Positions 32,485 to 44,584 of a DNA stretch of 64,000 nt are shown here, one piece after another (positions within the stretch are counted from its first letter, which is position 1; each line of letters opens with the position of its first letter). Both the position numbers and the translations under genes were made by a program. The notes under the pieces were generated by a model, which worked only from the letters and a program-made list of their open reading frames with translations, was not told the origin of the DNA and ran no database searches. This stretch comes from Stomoxys calcitrans (Eukaryota > Arthropoda > Insecta > Diptera > Muscidae), in assembly GCF_963082655.1 (NCBI RefSeq), contig NC_081556.1, positions 68,743,227 to 68,807,226 on the forward strand. Reading direction: 5' to 3'.

Positions 32485-33442
32485 AACAAGTAAAAGCGTG
32501 CTAAGTTCGGCCGGGCCGAATCTTATATACCCTCCACCATGGAGCGCATTTGTCAGTTCTTTTCCCGGCATCTCTTCTTAGGCAAAAAATGATATAAGAA
32601 AAGATTTGCTCTGCTATTAGAGCGATATCAAGATATGATCCGGTTTAGACCACAATTAAATTATATGTTGGGGCCTCAAAAAGTAAAATATATGGGAGCT
32701 GTATCGGGCTATAGACCGATTCTGACCCTAATAAACACGTATGTTGATGGTTATGAGAGGATCCGTCGTACAAAATTTCAGGCAAATCGGATAAGAATTG
32801 CGCTCTCTAAAGGCCCAAGAAGTCAAGACCCAAGATCGGTTTTTATGGCAGCTACATCAGGTTATGGACCGATGTGAACCATACTTGGCACAGTTATTGG
32901 ATATCATAGCAAAACACGTCGTGCAAAATTTCATCCCAATCGGATAAGAATTGCGCACTCTAGAGGCTCAAGAAGTCAAGACCCAAGATCGGTTTATATG
33001 GCAGCTATATCAGGTTATAGACCGATGTGAACCATACTTGGCACAGTTATTGGATATCATAGCAAAACACGTCGTGCAAAGTTTCATCCCAATCGGATAA
33101 GAATTGCGCACTCTTGAGGCTCAAGAAGTCAAGACCCAAGATCGGTTTATATGGCAGCTATATCGAAACATGGACCGATATGGCCCATTTACAATACCAA
33201 CCGACCTACACTAATAAGAAGTATTTGTGCAAAATTTCAAGCGGCTAGCTTTACTCCTTCGGAAGTTAGCGTGCTTTCGACAGACAGACGGACGGACGGA
33301 CGGACGGACATGGCTAGATCGACATAAAATGTCACGACGATCAAGAATATATATACTTTATGGGGTCTCATACGAATATTTCGAGTAGTTACAAACAGAA
33401 TGACGAAATTAGTATACCCCCCATCTTATGGTGGAGGGTATA
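32485..33442 (-). mobile_element. full-length DINE-1-like repeat, subfamily A (copy A10)
   Basis: Starts AACAAGTAAAAGCGTGCTAAG with the perfect hairpin, has three well-kept units and GACGGACGGACGGACGG, and ends CATCTTATGGTGGAGGGTATA. It is nearly identical in places to the copy at 10050, suggesting recent activity. Confidence 0.93.
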
Positions 33443-33522
33443 AAAAAAAATTAAAAATACAAATAGCTCTTAACGGTCATTTTGTCCGACTTGGTGTTTC
33501 TAGTGTTAAATACGTCCAGAAG

Positions 33523-33548
33523 ATATATATATATATATATATATATAT
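33523..33548. repeat. (AT)n microsatellite
   Basis: About 13 uninterrupted AT units. Confidence 0.95.
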
Positions 33549-34432
33549 TTCAGTAAAAATGTAACACCCATTACAAAGGATTTACCCAATTACTATCTCT
33601 ACAAAAATAAACTCCTCGTTTAGTTATAATTGTTATCTTTAAAATTGTCAAGATGTGCAAGTAGCAATGGTTTTGTTTCAATCTTCAGCCAATGTCACTA
33701 TCGATTCTTGCACATTAGAATTTAATGAATATTTGTGGAGTTTTTACGATCTTCGGAAAATGTACTTTGCGGTATAATTGACCTAATGGATTGGATGTGG
33801 CGACATTAGCCATGGTAACTGCTATTTCGCTTCCATGCCCCCTGGCTTTTATTAATCAGATACACAGACAGTCATTACGAACATTTGGCCTAAACGAGGA
33901 TGGGTGTTAAACACCAAAGAACTACGACTGTGAATGCTGTTAAAAGGGTGTAAATCGTGAAAGCAAAAGCCCTAAAACGTAAAATGAACAATAAATGAAT
34001 GTTAATTGCATAAAAGTAAATCTTCGTCCGTAAAAAGGACACGAATGAAGAGTGGCGACCGCCCTTTGTTTCAAAATCAATTAAATTAAAAGGATGCCAG
34101 CCAGCATTGGAGTGGAGACCGAACAATGAGGCCTCATCTAGTGTAGTAAAATTTTCAATTTAATATTAATTATTCAAGAAGAAAAAGCTCTCTGCGCTTT
34201 GGAAGGACGGGCGAGGGGCAATCCTGAGGGCCAGGAAAAGTGAAATCCGTAAGCCCAGCAGATTTATCAGGTCAAGTAGTTGAGGCTGAGCTAGTAAGAG
34301 AGGGAGAAAGAGAGAGGGGGAGAGAGGGCGAGGGAGGCAGGGAGGAAGTAATTTTGAGAAATTATGTTTTGGCACAAGTACGAATAGCTTGTATTTCCTG
34401 TGCCGCAGTATCACTAAGTGTTTGTGTAATTT
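33549..34432. other. likely intron sequence downstream of the secreted-protein exon
   Basis: It follows the splice donor at 34438 on the minus strand. A purine-rich stretch on the plus strand (34300-34350, GAGAGAGG type) is pyrimidine-rich in the gene's sense. I cannot identify the next exon here. Open frames at 34126-33890 and 34438-34166 have no supporting signals. Confidence 0.45.
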
Positions 34433-34438
34433 ACTCAC
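34433..34438 (-). other. splice donor GTGAGT
   Basis: Read on the minus strand the junction is TTCCAG followed by GTGAGTAA, an excellent 5' splice site. The open frame stops at the TGA inside GTGAGT, as expected if coding sequence continues in a later exon. Confidence 0.8.
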
Positions 34439-35019
34439 CTGGAAGCGGCGTTGTGTTTCTTTGACAAGTCGCCATCCTGCTCGACATTGCCATTAAGTTT
34501 TGGCCCCTGATATGTGCTGGTATAGCCAAAGCTGCCTTCTGTCTGATATGAAGATGATGGTTGCGAGGTGGCCGCAGCAGCTGCAGCTGCCACCGTAGAG
34601 CTGGCAAGTTTAACGGCATTGACAACCTTGTTGGCTTCCGGTTCAATGTGGGCTGGAACTTGGGCATTGTATACGAAGGCGGGTTGCAAGGTTGTTTTGC
34701 CTGCTGCCGTTATTGCGGATATTGCCTCTGTCGCCCACTGGGCCGCGGTTGCTGATGATGATGGCGTTGTTATGCTTGCTTTCGTGGAGACAATGTGTGT
34801 TCCAGTGGGTTTGTTGTGTCCTTGATGTTGGGCTTGGCCTATGTGAAACTGTGGCAGGGCATAGCCACCACCACCTCCGCCGCCTCCTCCATCATCATCG
34901 TTATCACCATTGTTGTTGACCGCAGGTGGCTCATCCGAGTAAGTGGGAGGATAGGCATATACATTGGCGCACAAGAGGCCGCAGCATGTCAGGACAACGG
35001 CAAGAGCATTAAAACGCAT
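34439..35019 (-). CDS. first coding exon of a secreted low-complexity protein, unknown function
   Basis: This is the only convincing host gene in the window. The exon encodes 193 complete codons plus two bases (AG) and then meets GTGAGT, so the protein continues elsewhere, probably beyond 33.5 kb. I chose the ATG at 35019. It is the first ATG after an in-frame TAG (35058-35056) and has GCA just before it; the frame upstream opens only with TTG. Residues 1-22 (MRFNALAVVLTCCGLLCANVYA) form a classic signal peptide with likely cleavage after VYA. The mature part starts YPPTYSDEPPAV, followed by an Asn/Asp stretch (35-43), nine Gly (44-52), a His/Gln region, an Ala/Ser/Thr-rich centre with an Ala run, and SFGYTSTYQGPKLNGNVEQDGD near the end. 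The composition suggests an extracellular or cuticle/eggshell-like matrix protein, but I recognise no family. A possible 5'-UTR splice acceptor (TTTTTTTGCTCTAG, ending at 35251) lies upstream. Confidence 0.75.
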
Positions 35020-36821
35020 TGCTATTGCTGGTGTTGTTGTCAATATTGTCCGAGACTAACTTTTGACCCTTTTCGCCAGTTTCCGGATCCCCTTCCGTTC
35101 GTATCGCACTCCTTCCTCGGCAACAACTCTATCGTCCCACCACACTGCCTGCTTCAGATAGTGAGTAGCGTGCCCTGGTGTTCGGAAGGCAATTTCCTAT
35201 TGTTTTGTTTTTGTTTGCCAACTCTTTGGGAAATTTCGAAAACACCCCGACTAGAGCAAAAAAAGTAGCCAGCAATTTCACCAATTGTTGCCTCAAGTCA
35301 AGCTTTTAGTTTCTTAAAAAATGTTATTTGCTTTGTTCGTAGTCTCTTTTTTTCCTGCGTTTACTTCGCTGTTGTGTGCTCTTATCGGGTTTTGTTAGCA
35401 GCGTTTATTTTTATTCCTTTGTTAGCTTTTATTTTCGGCCCTAGTGGGGTCAAGTATCCTTTTTCCTATAGCCGCTTACGAAGGTCTCGTTCGAAATCTG
35501 CAAGAAGAAAACCAAACACTTTCATAATTAATGCGTTCATTCGCCCATTTAATATGAAAAGAAAACAACGGCAAGGATGAAATAGAATAAAAGCGAATTA
35601 CAAAAAATACCCCTTGCACACGAGTCAGGCTAAAACAATTCCTTCCCGATCGAGTGCGAGTGAGGCCAAGAAATCCCACTTTATCATAGCCAGCTTTGGC
35701 CATTAAGTCGTCGCTCGTTGCGTGTGGTCGGTGTCCCAACCCAGGAGGGGCGTACTACGTGGTCTTATGCTTCGGTGATTGACGTTTTGTGAATTTTTAT
35801 AGCCAACAAAAAAAAAAACAACGTTGCCGACCATCCCCAAAGATTTTGGAAGTTACCGCGTTCCATTTCCAAAGTTCGATGGCGGTGACCTTCTGTCGAG
35901 AATTGTTTACTTTACCTAGAATTCGACCACAAACAACGCTAACTTGAATGCAAATTGATTTGTTAATTTGACAACATTTCAATTACATTCCTTTTTGTAA
36001 GATTCTCCTTTTTTTGCCCTCCACCCCCCACTCAAAAAACTGTGTGTGGACGAGTGCGTATGCGGGTGAGAAGGAGCAAGCAAACGCTGTCAGCATTGTA
36101 AAATAACAAAGTTTTAGAAAAACGAACAACAATGAGGCATGTGAGCGAAGGCTTTGTAACCTTGAGTGTATTTATATGATTTCCTTCCCCGGAGAGCAGG
36201 GATTTTGTGTTTTTTGTTTGTTTTTAAATTGAGAACTGGGGGCACATGCCAGCTGCAAGGAGATTACCAGTGATGTAGTTTGTTACCCCCTCTTGTTTGT
36301 CCTCAATGCCTAGGCCATTGATTGATAATAAAAGTTTTCCAATTTTATTTGGCCTCTATCTCCTACTTGAAATATGCATGCGGTTTACACCAAAAGCGAT
36401 TTCTGCAATACTCCTAAAGTCTACTGGCTTGTGTTCACAACAGACTTAATATTTGTCCCTAAAGGGAGTTTCTATGTATCCTTTCAAAAGCCACGCAATC
36501 CGATTAGGAATTTTGCACCTAAACTAATTTAGCAGTAAATGTCGTGTGTTATATTTCATTTCCGATTTCACCTTTTTGGCCATCGTTTTGTTTAGTGCGT
36601 TCAATTGGACTTTTAAGTAAAAATTTTGCCAAAATCTCACAGAAGAATTGTACAAATTTGATACTTTAAGCATTTTATTATAGGTATAACGAAATCAACC
36701 CATATATCGTGCAATCAAGCCATGGCTTTGGCCAACGACAGAGCTCGATGGAGAGCTTGTTGATGCCCTATGTTCACACTAAACAGTTACTATTGGTAAT
36801 ATTTTATTGTAATATAATTAA
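35020..36821. other. upstream region of the secreted-protein gene
   Basis: Unique-looking sequence expected to hold the 5' UTR and promoter of the minus-strand gene. No convincing TATA box or initiator can be pinned down by eye. Open frames on the plus strand opposite the gene (such as 34795-35268) are antisense shadows. Confidence 0.45.
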
Positions 36822-39245
36822 CTAGCAATCCGTTGGTTCGCTTCGTTGCCCCCGTTTTTGATGCCCCTTGTTAGTGTAGGACTTCCAAAAACCTAGGCAG
36901 TCACTCAATTTATAAGATTATGAATTTTTTTTGCGTATAAAATTTCAGAATTCAAGTGCCCTTCTGTAAAGAAAGTACCAAATAGTACCGAGAATAACAG
37001 TACATGGAAAACTCATTAAGTCGACAAATATATATTGTCTCGATATAAATGAACTCCAATTAGAGCGCTTTAGCTCAAGAAAGTACCATTTTGTATGTTT
37101 TAGCGCCTAAACGTTCGATTTTGAAAAAAATAATTTTCGCGTCGCCCAAAATTTTTATGTTTTGAATGCACGAATTAAAAAGAAATCTTCTACCCGCCCA
37201 ATATTTACTGCCAAGGTGTAACCGTGTCCTAATTTTAAGTGCTTTAACTCGATGCACAAAGAATGTACCATTTTTACCTAGGTTAGGTTGGGTTTAAAAG
37301 AGGGTGCAGATATTAATCCGCCCCAAGTTAGGAATTCCGTGATATTTACAAAATCCTTAATTGTCTTCAATACCACTCCCCTAAGTTAATTCATGTCTGG
37401 TATTGTATCTCCACCTAAGTGCCGGTATCTGTTAAACGCGAAAGCCGGGCAATGACAAAGGAAATGCTCCAACGTCTCATCATCTTCCACGCATGCCTTA
37501 CACAGGCTCTCACTTGCCGCACCGATTTGACATAAGTGAGCTCATAGACCTATGTGTTCCGTTATGATACCAATAGCTATACTGACCTCCTTCTTACTTC
37601 CTTTCAGTATTAGCCTCGTATTCTCACGATCTGGATCCCCCCATAGGATTTTCGCCGTCTTACCGACCGTTTCGCAGTTTCATAATGTTGCATGCACATT
37701 CGTCGCCTACTCCCTTAACTCGGACTGCGTCGACCCGAAATACTTCGGGTTAACCAAGTTTATTGACGGCTGTCCTCTGGCCTTCACCGGCAAATCGTCT
37801 GCCCTTTCATTTCCCCTTACTCTGTTATGGCCCGGCACCCAAACGATGCGGATTTTCCCATTTTCAGAGAAGGCGTTAATCTCCTTCTTACACTGCAAGA
37901 CTGTTCGTGACCTTGCTGTCCTGATGAGATGTTCACACTCGACGTCCTCGCGTTAGCACCACACCACTTCACGCTTTCCGTGATCGCCCGGATCTCCGCT
38001 TGCAGGACCGTATTATGGTCAGGCAGTCTAAAACAGATCTCAGTCCCTGGGATGTCAATGTAAACCCCCAGGGCCACTCTGTCCTCTAGCTTTGATCCAG
38101 CCGTGTAACATGATCTTCCTGATGGCAATACTAGGGTTCCGTCGATCCAAGACTGTGACGATGGTAGCAGTGCCTCGCACTCGACTTCAAGGTTCATCTC
38201 AGGTATCCGATTGGAAACCTCTTCCCTTCCATGCAGGTTTCCAATCATACCCCGCGAGGGTATGAGCTGCTCCCATTCTCAATCCATTCTCCCATCGCCT
38301 TAAGTCTCATAGCCGCAGTGGCTGCCTCACATTTAATCTGTATGCCAATGAGTCGGATATCTAGAATAGTCTCCATGTTCTCTGAACCTGGTGTATGGTC
38401 GTTATGTTGCACTTTTTCTCCATAGCAGTCCACTAAAGTACTGAGGCGTAAGTAAGTATTGGTGTTATCACGCTGTTATAGAGCCAGTGGACTATTCTAG
38501 GATTCAGGCCCCATTTCGAGCCTACGGCCCGTCTACATAGTACCCAAAATCTGTGAGCCTTCTCAGTACGCTCCTGAATGTAACACTTCCAATTCAGTTT
38601 CGTGTCCAAGATCACACCTAACTATTTGAACTTGTCAGATATCGAAATCTTCTTATTGAGGAAACGTGGTGCGTTAGATTGGCCCACTATCGTCTTCCTC
38701 GTGAACAGGCATATTTCAGTCTTCTCGTGGTTAACATTGAGACCTCTGGGTCTAGCCCAGTCATATGCCATATGTAAGACCCTTTCGGCCCTTCTGCATA
38801 GCTGGTTCGGATCCTTACCACTTAGCAGTATTATAACACCGTCTTCGTAGCATACGGGTTCAAATCACTCCTCAGTCAGCATCCGTAATAGGTAATTTAT
38901 GGTGGTCACCCATAGGAGTGGCGATAAAATGCCCCCCTGTGGCGTGCCCTGTGTCACTTTCTCCCTTATTTTTATGCCATGAGACACAAAATTTATCCAC
39001 CTGTTCCTTAGCATATGGTTTATCCATGCTCTAAGGACCGGGTTCACCCGTTACCATTTTTACCTAAATATACGATTTTGAATAATCTTCTGGTCACCCA
39101 AAATTTATAGTCAAAGTGTTCTTCTATCCCAATTTTGAGAGCTTTAGCTCACTCCGTTAAGAAAGTACCTTTTTGTACGTTTAAGTACCTAAATATGCGA
39201 GTAAAATTTGTCTTCTATTTGCCAAATAATGTCTTTCGAAGTACC
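36822..39245 (-). mobile_element. Helitron-like element interrupted by a LINE
   Basis: On the minus strand it ends GCAACGAAGCGAACCAACGG then ATTGCTAG followed by T, fitting the CTRR-T rule and resembling the 3' ends at 3251 and 25441. The body holds a degenerate repeat of about 100-150 bp with the words AGCTTTAGCTC, AAGAAAGTACC and CCTAAATATxCGA, found at about 37065, 37225 and, beyond the LINE, 39060 and 39140. The 5' end is not resolved, so the upper boundary is approximate. Confidence 0.5.
37281..39051 (-). mobile_element. LINE family D copy, 5'-truncated, with 15-bp target-site duplication
   Basis: Flanked by perfect copies of TACCATTTTTACCTA (37266-37280 and 39052-39066). On the minus strand it reads the RT motif GTPQGGILSPLLW (near 38930), then a damaged active site where YADD is broken (38850 region), then LNVNHEKTEICLFTR, LGVILDTKLNWKCYIQERTEKAH and VHWLYNSVITPILTYAS. 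It continues with an RNase H domain (YTAGSKLEDRVALGVYI in place of YTDGS, then VWVPGHNRVRGNERAD) and the C-terminal CxxC/EDDETLEHFLCHC module. It ends in the tail AACCCAACCTAACC. Frameshifts and stops are scattered. R1/LOA/I-type by domain order (RT, RNase H, Cys/His module). Confidence 0.9.
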
Positions 39246-39399
39246 AATTTCGCCACAATTAGCACGTTATGTTCCACATGTCTTATTTTTGTTAAGACTG
39301 GGATGATGTTTGTCAAATTGTTTAATTTTACAAGCCACCGTTGTCTCATGGTCATATATATGGGGCATATGTTCCAATATCCTATATAGTTTTGATATG
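39246..39399. other. junction region, unassigned
   Basis: May be the end of the Helitron-like element or the 3' part of the LINE that follows. The boundary could not be placed. Confidence 0.3.
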
Positions 39400-40416
39400 T
39401 TACTGTCAGTCCATTAAGGGCATATAAGTATTACTTGATCTGAGCTTTGTGATCTGTATACTGAAATCAAAATTCCTGTTTCATAACTCCTTGGAGTGAG
39501 AGTTTTGCAATTCGATGCACTTCATCCTTACCTTGAATGCCAGAGTGACTTGGTATCCACATAAATTCGATATTATTATTGGGGATTTCTCCTTGAATTC
39601 TTCTTAACTGCTATATGTATAGTTACTTTAATAGTCCTTAATTGTCGTATTTAGAGAGTCCAGTCAACTTTGACGAATTTCAGCAGATGACTGTCACTCT
39701 TCTTTGAGCTACCAAGAGAATAGTCACTTTTCACATCAGGAAGGGTCCCAGGTGCTGTATATATTATCTGTTCAATGTTATGTATGTTAATATTGTATAA
39801 AGCTTTAATTCTCGAGAATTCACTGTAGGCTTTTACGCACAATGGTTGGCTTCTCTTCGTTTCATCTATGTATTTATTTATCTTAGTCATGTCACTGATC
39901 ATTTGAAAAAATGGGTGATCCTTTAAGGCAAATATTTGAAGTGTATAGTTAAATAATTGTATCCTTTGATGTAAAGGAGGGCTTGAAGCAAGAACTTGTA
40001 GTGGGTCCCTTGGACTAGTTCTAAAAGCACCGATGGAGGGTTGTATAACAGTGTTTAAAATGGTCTCTAGAGTTTTTAAACGGAAGTCCGAAGCAGAGGA
40101 GTATATGATTGAATCATAGTCTATGGTAGGAAGTACTATCAGATTCAAAATTTTTAAAAGGGTGTTTTGGCCAGAGCTCGAATAGTGAACATCTCAGCAT
40201 TTTTATTATGTTTGACTTTGAGTTAGCCTTTGCCTTAATATGATCAATATGATATTGAAAGACAATCGTGTATCCAATATAATTCCCAAAAATTTGTGTT
40301 TGTCAACAAATTTAATATTGCTCCCTGCTAGCTTTAGGGGAACATCGATAGTTCGTCGGGAGAATTTCATTGTCACTGTATTTTCTATATTAAATTGAAA
40401 CCCATTTTTGAATTTT
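39400..40416 (-). pseudogene. LINE RT C-terminal part and RNase H end
   Basis: Starts after the DINE at 40417 with GFQFNIENTVTMKFSRR and LGIILDTRLSFN. It continues as VLPTIDYDSIIYSSAS (40148 onward) and HQRIQLFNYTLQIFAL to DWTL, then in another frame IEFMWIPSHSGIQGKDEVHR (RNase H C-terminal WIPSHxGIxGN-type block, with GNExAD changed to GKDEVH). Confidence 0.8.
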
Positions 40417-41488
40417 TATACCCTCCACCATAAGATGGGGGGTATACTAATTTCGTCATTCTGTTTGTAACTACTCGAAATATTCGTATGAGACCCCATA
40501 AAGTATATATATTCTTGATCGTCGTGACATTTTATGTCGATCTAGCCATGTCCGTCCGTCTGTCCGACTGTCCGTCCGTCCGTCCGTCTGTCCGTCCGTC
40601 CGTCCGTCCGTCTGTCCGTCCGTCTGTCTGTCGAAAGCACGCTAACTTCCGAAGGAGTAAAGCTAGCCGCTTGAAATTTTGCACAAATACTTCTTATTAG
40701 TGTAGGTCGGTTGGTATTGTAAATGGGCCATATCGGTCCATGTTTTGATATAGCTGCCATATAAACCGATCTTGGGTCTTGACTTCTTGAGCCTCTAGCG
40801 TGCGCAATTCTTATCCGATTGAAATTAAATTTTGCACGACGTGTTTTGTTATTATATCCAACAACTGTGCCAAGTATGGTTCAAATCGGTCCATAACCTG
40901 ATATAGCTGACATATAAACCGATCTGGGGTCTTGACTTCTTGAGCCTCTAGAGGGCGCAATTCTAATCCGAATGGAATGGAATTTCGCACGACGTGTTTT
41001 GTTATGATACCCAACAACTGTGCCAAGTATAGTTTAAATCGGTCCATAACCTGATATAGCTGCCATATAAACCGATCTTGGGTCTTGACCTCTTGAGCCT
41101 CTAGAGGGCACAATTCTAATCCGATTTGAATGAAATTTTGTACGACGGGGCCTCTCATGACCATCAACAAACGTGTTTATTATGGTGTGAATCGGTCTAT
41201 AGCCCGATACAGATCCCATATAAATCGTTCTCTCTATTTTACTTCGTGAGCCCCAATGGGCGCAATTCTTATACGAATTGGCTGAAATTTTACACAGGTC
41301 TCCAACATATAATTTAATTGTGGTCCGAACCGGACCATATCTTGATATCGTTTTAATAGCAGAGCAACTCTTTTCTTATATCCTTTTTTGCCTAAGAAGA
41401 GATGCCGGGAAAAGAACTCGACAAATGCGATCCATGGTGGAGGGTATATAAGATTCGGCCCGGCCGAACTTAGCACGCTTTTACTTGT
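40417..41488 (+). mobile_element. full-length DINE-1-like repeat, subfamily A (copy A11)
   Basis: 5' TATACCCTCCACCATAAGATG, long GTCY tract (40548-40632), about five units, hairpin TTCGGCCCGGCCGAA (41456-41470) and terminus TTTTACTTGT. It sits inside the RT gene of the LINE, between the segments encoding KKSRQYF and GFQFNIEN. Confidence 0.93.
40548..40632. repeat. (GTCY)n microsatellite in DINE A11
   Basis: About 20 GTCC/GTCT units, longer than in the other copies. Confidence 0.95.
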
Positions 41489-41761
41489 TTAAAGTATTGT
41501 CGAGATTTTTTTCCGGAGCAGTAAATTACCAGGTCATCTGCATACGCCAGAGCTTTGACATCTTTCGTGACGCTATTGAGTATAGTATCTATTGCTAAAA
41601 GAAAGAGAGTTATGCTCAGCACAGATCCCTGAGGTACTCCATTTTCCAAGTCACAATAGGTTGAAAAGGTGTTTGCTATCAACAGTAAAATTTCCTTTCT
41701 TGGAGAAAATTGAAAATAAAAGATGCCATCCAAAAGCAATCATATGCGTTATTACTATCAA
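41489..41761 (-). pseudogene. LINE RT palm with YADD active site
   Basis: Reads ANTFSTYCDLENGVPQGSVLS, then LFLLAIDTILNSV and LAYADDLVIYCSGKKSRQYF. The GVPQGSVLS and YADD motifs are intact. It lies between two DINE insertions, and the segment before it (about 50 residues around the first catalytic Asp) is missing. Confidence 0.88.
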
Positions 41762-42598
41762 GCAAGTAAAAAGGCATCAAGTTAAGTTCCATCACTTCGG
41801 GTATATATGTAAATCCCCTTTTATCACAATCCGGTGAAAATTGGATAACTTATGCACCAAAATTCGGCACGGACATTGAGTGGTCTAATATATATGTCAC
41901 TATTCAATTCTGTAGAGCAAAATATTGGTCTTTTTGGCCTATATATGCAATTATAAACCGATCCGAACCATATTAAGGTCGGATATCGTGAAGCTCAGAA
42001 AAACTCACTGTTTAAAATTTCAGCGAAATCGGGTAATAAATAAAGCTTTAATGGGCTTCAGTCCCCTTATCGGCAGATCAGTTTATATGGCAGCTATATC
42101 TAAATATAGTCCGATCAGAACCATATTTAGGTCGGATGTTGGGAGGTCTTAATCTACTCACTGTTTCAAATTTCAGCGAAATAGGGTAATAATTAAAGCT
42201 TTTATTGGCTTCAGACGCCTTATCGGCAGATCGGTCTATATGACAGCTATATCTAAATATAGTCCGATGTGAATCATATTTAGGTCAGTTGTCGGGAAGC
42301 TTTAAACTACTAACTGTTTCAAATTTTAGCAAAAAATTAAGTATTTATGGGCATTAGACCCTTTATCGAAAAATCGGTCTATATAGCAGCTATATCCAAA
42401 TATGGTCCGATTTGGCCCATTCAAAAAGACGTATCTGTGCCAAATTTCAGCTCAATATCTCAATTTTTGAAGGCTCTAGAGTGATTACAACAGACGGACG
42501 GACAGACACACAGACATCGTTAAATAGTCTTAGAATTTTACGACGATCCGAAATATATATAACATATATAAACGCAATGACTAAATGGTGGGTATAAA
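41762..42598 (-). mobile_element. DINE-1-like repeat, subfamily B, nested in the LINE RT
   Basis: Starts AGCAAGTAAAAAGGCATCAAG (hairpin lost), has units with GCAGCTATATCTAAATATAGTCCGAT and a GACGGACGGACAGAC tract, and ends TAAATGGTGGGTATAAA. LINE frames resume on both sides. Confidence 0.85.
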
Positions 42599-43215
42599 AA
42601 GACAGCTACTACGTCCCTCCTTGATGAAAACCCCTCCATTATACTGGAGTGTAAAATAGCTAGATTGTCCATGGTACCCCTATTGCGTCTGAAGCCAGAT
42701 TGATAAACATTCAATATTTTATTTGTCTCGAAGTACCAAGTATGGGATTTATTTACCATTCGTTCGAGAATTTTGCACAAACTACTTGTCAGAGACATAG
42801 GCCTGTAGCTATTCTTGTTTGTGGGATCTTTCCCCAGTTTCAAAACTAGTACGACCAAGGTCTTCTTCCAATTGCTAGAAAATCTCCTCTCTGTCCGTAG
42901 AAGATTGTAAAATTCGAGCAAATATCGTAGGATCTCGCATTTAGATTATGTAGCATTTCGTATCTAATGTTATCAGACCCAGGGGACGAACCATTGCATG
43001 AACTTAACGTTGATTTCAGTTCAATTAAATCGAATTTTATATTGTAAACTTCGTCATTGTCGGATGTGTTTCTACTTATGGGTTGTGCCCTTGCATACAA
43101 CCTGAATTTTTCAGAATAAATACCCGAAGAGGAACTCATGGAAAAGTACGTAGCCGAAATATTAGCTACATTAGACCTGTCAGTTTCAGAAGCGACACTA
43201 ACATCTATAGACACG
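42599..43215 (-). pseudogene. LINE RT N-terminal (fingers) region
   Basis: Reads SSCNGSSPGSDNIRYEML, then frameshifts into SSNWKKTLVVLVLKLGKDP, SYRPMSLTSSLCKILERMV and QSGFRRNRGTMDNLAILHSS, ending GFSSRRDVVAVF at the DINE. These are the standard fingers motifs of non-LTR reverse transcriptases. Confidence 0.87.
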
Positions 43216-43469
43216 ATTTGCTAGAAAACCCATTCAAAGACCTAATTTTTCCGGAAAGATGATGTTCGTAGATTAATGCAACTATAAAAATAATTCCACG
43301 GCATTTTGCGGCTATCTCTAATTTCACGTCATACTTTTGATCTAATGCGAAGAAACCTAGCTAAATTCTCAGAAGTCATGTTTCTCTTAAATTGTCTCAA
43401 CTGTTTTCTCCTTTCCTTTATGAGTAGCTTAATAGTGTTATTCCACCATGGGACTTCGCTTTTCCCGCT

Positions 43470-44195
43470 TTTACCTGGCAGAGCTAATGATAGTGTTCGT
43501 TATATATGATTCTATTTCATCAATGCTATCAAAATTCTCAAAGGGTTCCTTTAAATCACATATGTAGTCGGCCCAGTTTGCTTTCTCAAAGTTCCATGTA
43601 GGCCTGCGTTCAAGCGAAGGCGTGAACCTATTGTGTGTGATTAGTATCGGAAAGTGGTATCGTCGTATATATTCCATTCGAAATATTGCGAAATACCAGT
43701 AGATATTATACTTAAATTAATGTTACTAAAAGTTTTGTTAGCGAAGCTAAAGTGCGTACAGCATTCATTATTATTCAATATATAAAGGTCATTATCGTCT
43801 AAAAAGAAGTGTACAATTTTACTCCTAGAGTCTGTTCTGTCGGAACTCCCCATGGTATTATGAGAGTTCAAATGCTCTAATACTATCCACGGTGTATCGA
43901 ATTGCTTCACCAAATTATTAAGCTCCCTTCTTGAAATCCTTTCTGACCTGGGAAGATATATTCAGCAGATAGTACATAGGAATGGGAATTTAATTCTAAC
44001 TGCAACTACCTGTAGTTCTATATTGAAGCATATTTCTTCAGCATTAGCAACGTTGTTTACACAGATGCAAACACCACACTGAGCAGTCGATGTTGTGTTA
44101 AGATTTTTATTTAAAAAGCATTAATTAGTGCATTAATGGTGTATAGTAATTCGATTTAAATTTTGTTTCTTGGATGCATATAGCTAGACAATTAA
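43470..44195 (-). pseudogene. LINE apurinic-type endonuclease domain
   Basis: Reads LAICIQETKFKSN (catalytic Glu present), GVCICVNNVANAEEI, LQVVAVRIKFPF, WIVLEHLNSHNTMGSSDRTD (the expected GDFNxH is LEHLNSH, so the catalytic Asp is lost) and WNIYDDTTFRYHFPILIT (the expected SDH is RYH). It then reads RPTWNFEKANWADYI. At least two frames are used and a stop follows FLCTIC. Confidence 0.85.
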
Positions 44196-44202
44196 TTATA
44201 AT

Positions 44203-44556
44203 TTTTGTTTTTTTTTTTTTTTGCTTTCGAGACGAGCTCAATGATCGGAAATGGCAAATGGAAAAGGTAAGCCAAAGATAGCAACACACGCTAGAAGACT
44301 TTTTAACCATATTATGTGTGATGGGCCGTGCGTTGGTATGTTGTATTTGAATCGTATTAATTGCAAAAACGCATCTATGATACAATTACCACATTAACCA
44401 CGCTCGACATCCCGGCTATTAGATGTTCTTTTTCACAATGCATGTGTTATTGTGTAATGACAGACTTTTTTCTGTGGCAATTACACTTCTTCCGTACTAC
44501 ACATGATTTTGTGCATCTATTAGAAGTTGTACTGATGGCATCGAACGCTAGATTAC
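44203..44556 (-). mobile_element. SINE-like retroposon, family E (copy 3), in the LINE pol start
   Basis: A-tail on the minus strand (T run at 44207-44222), then CTTTCGAGACGAGCTCAATG, CACGCTCGACATCCCGGC and the 5' end near GCATCGAACGCTAG. Flanks AATTATAATTTTT (44189-44201) and GATTACAATTTCA (44551-44563) look like a target duplication. It separates the pol start (QEY-type, 44580) from the endonuclease text at 44195. Confidence 0.72.
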
Positions 44557-44584
44557 AATTTCATTGAAGAATTTAGTATTCCTG

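Noticed and set aside
34795..35268. 157-codon plus-strand open frame opposite the secreted-protein exon
   Set aside because: Antisense shadow of the minus-strand exon; no domain, no splice support.
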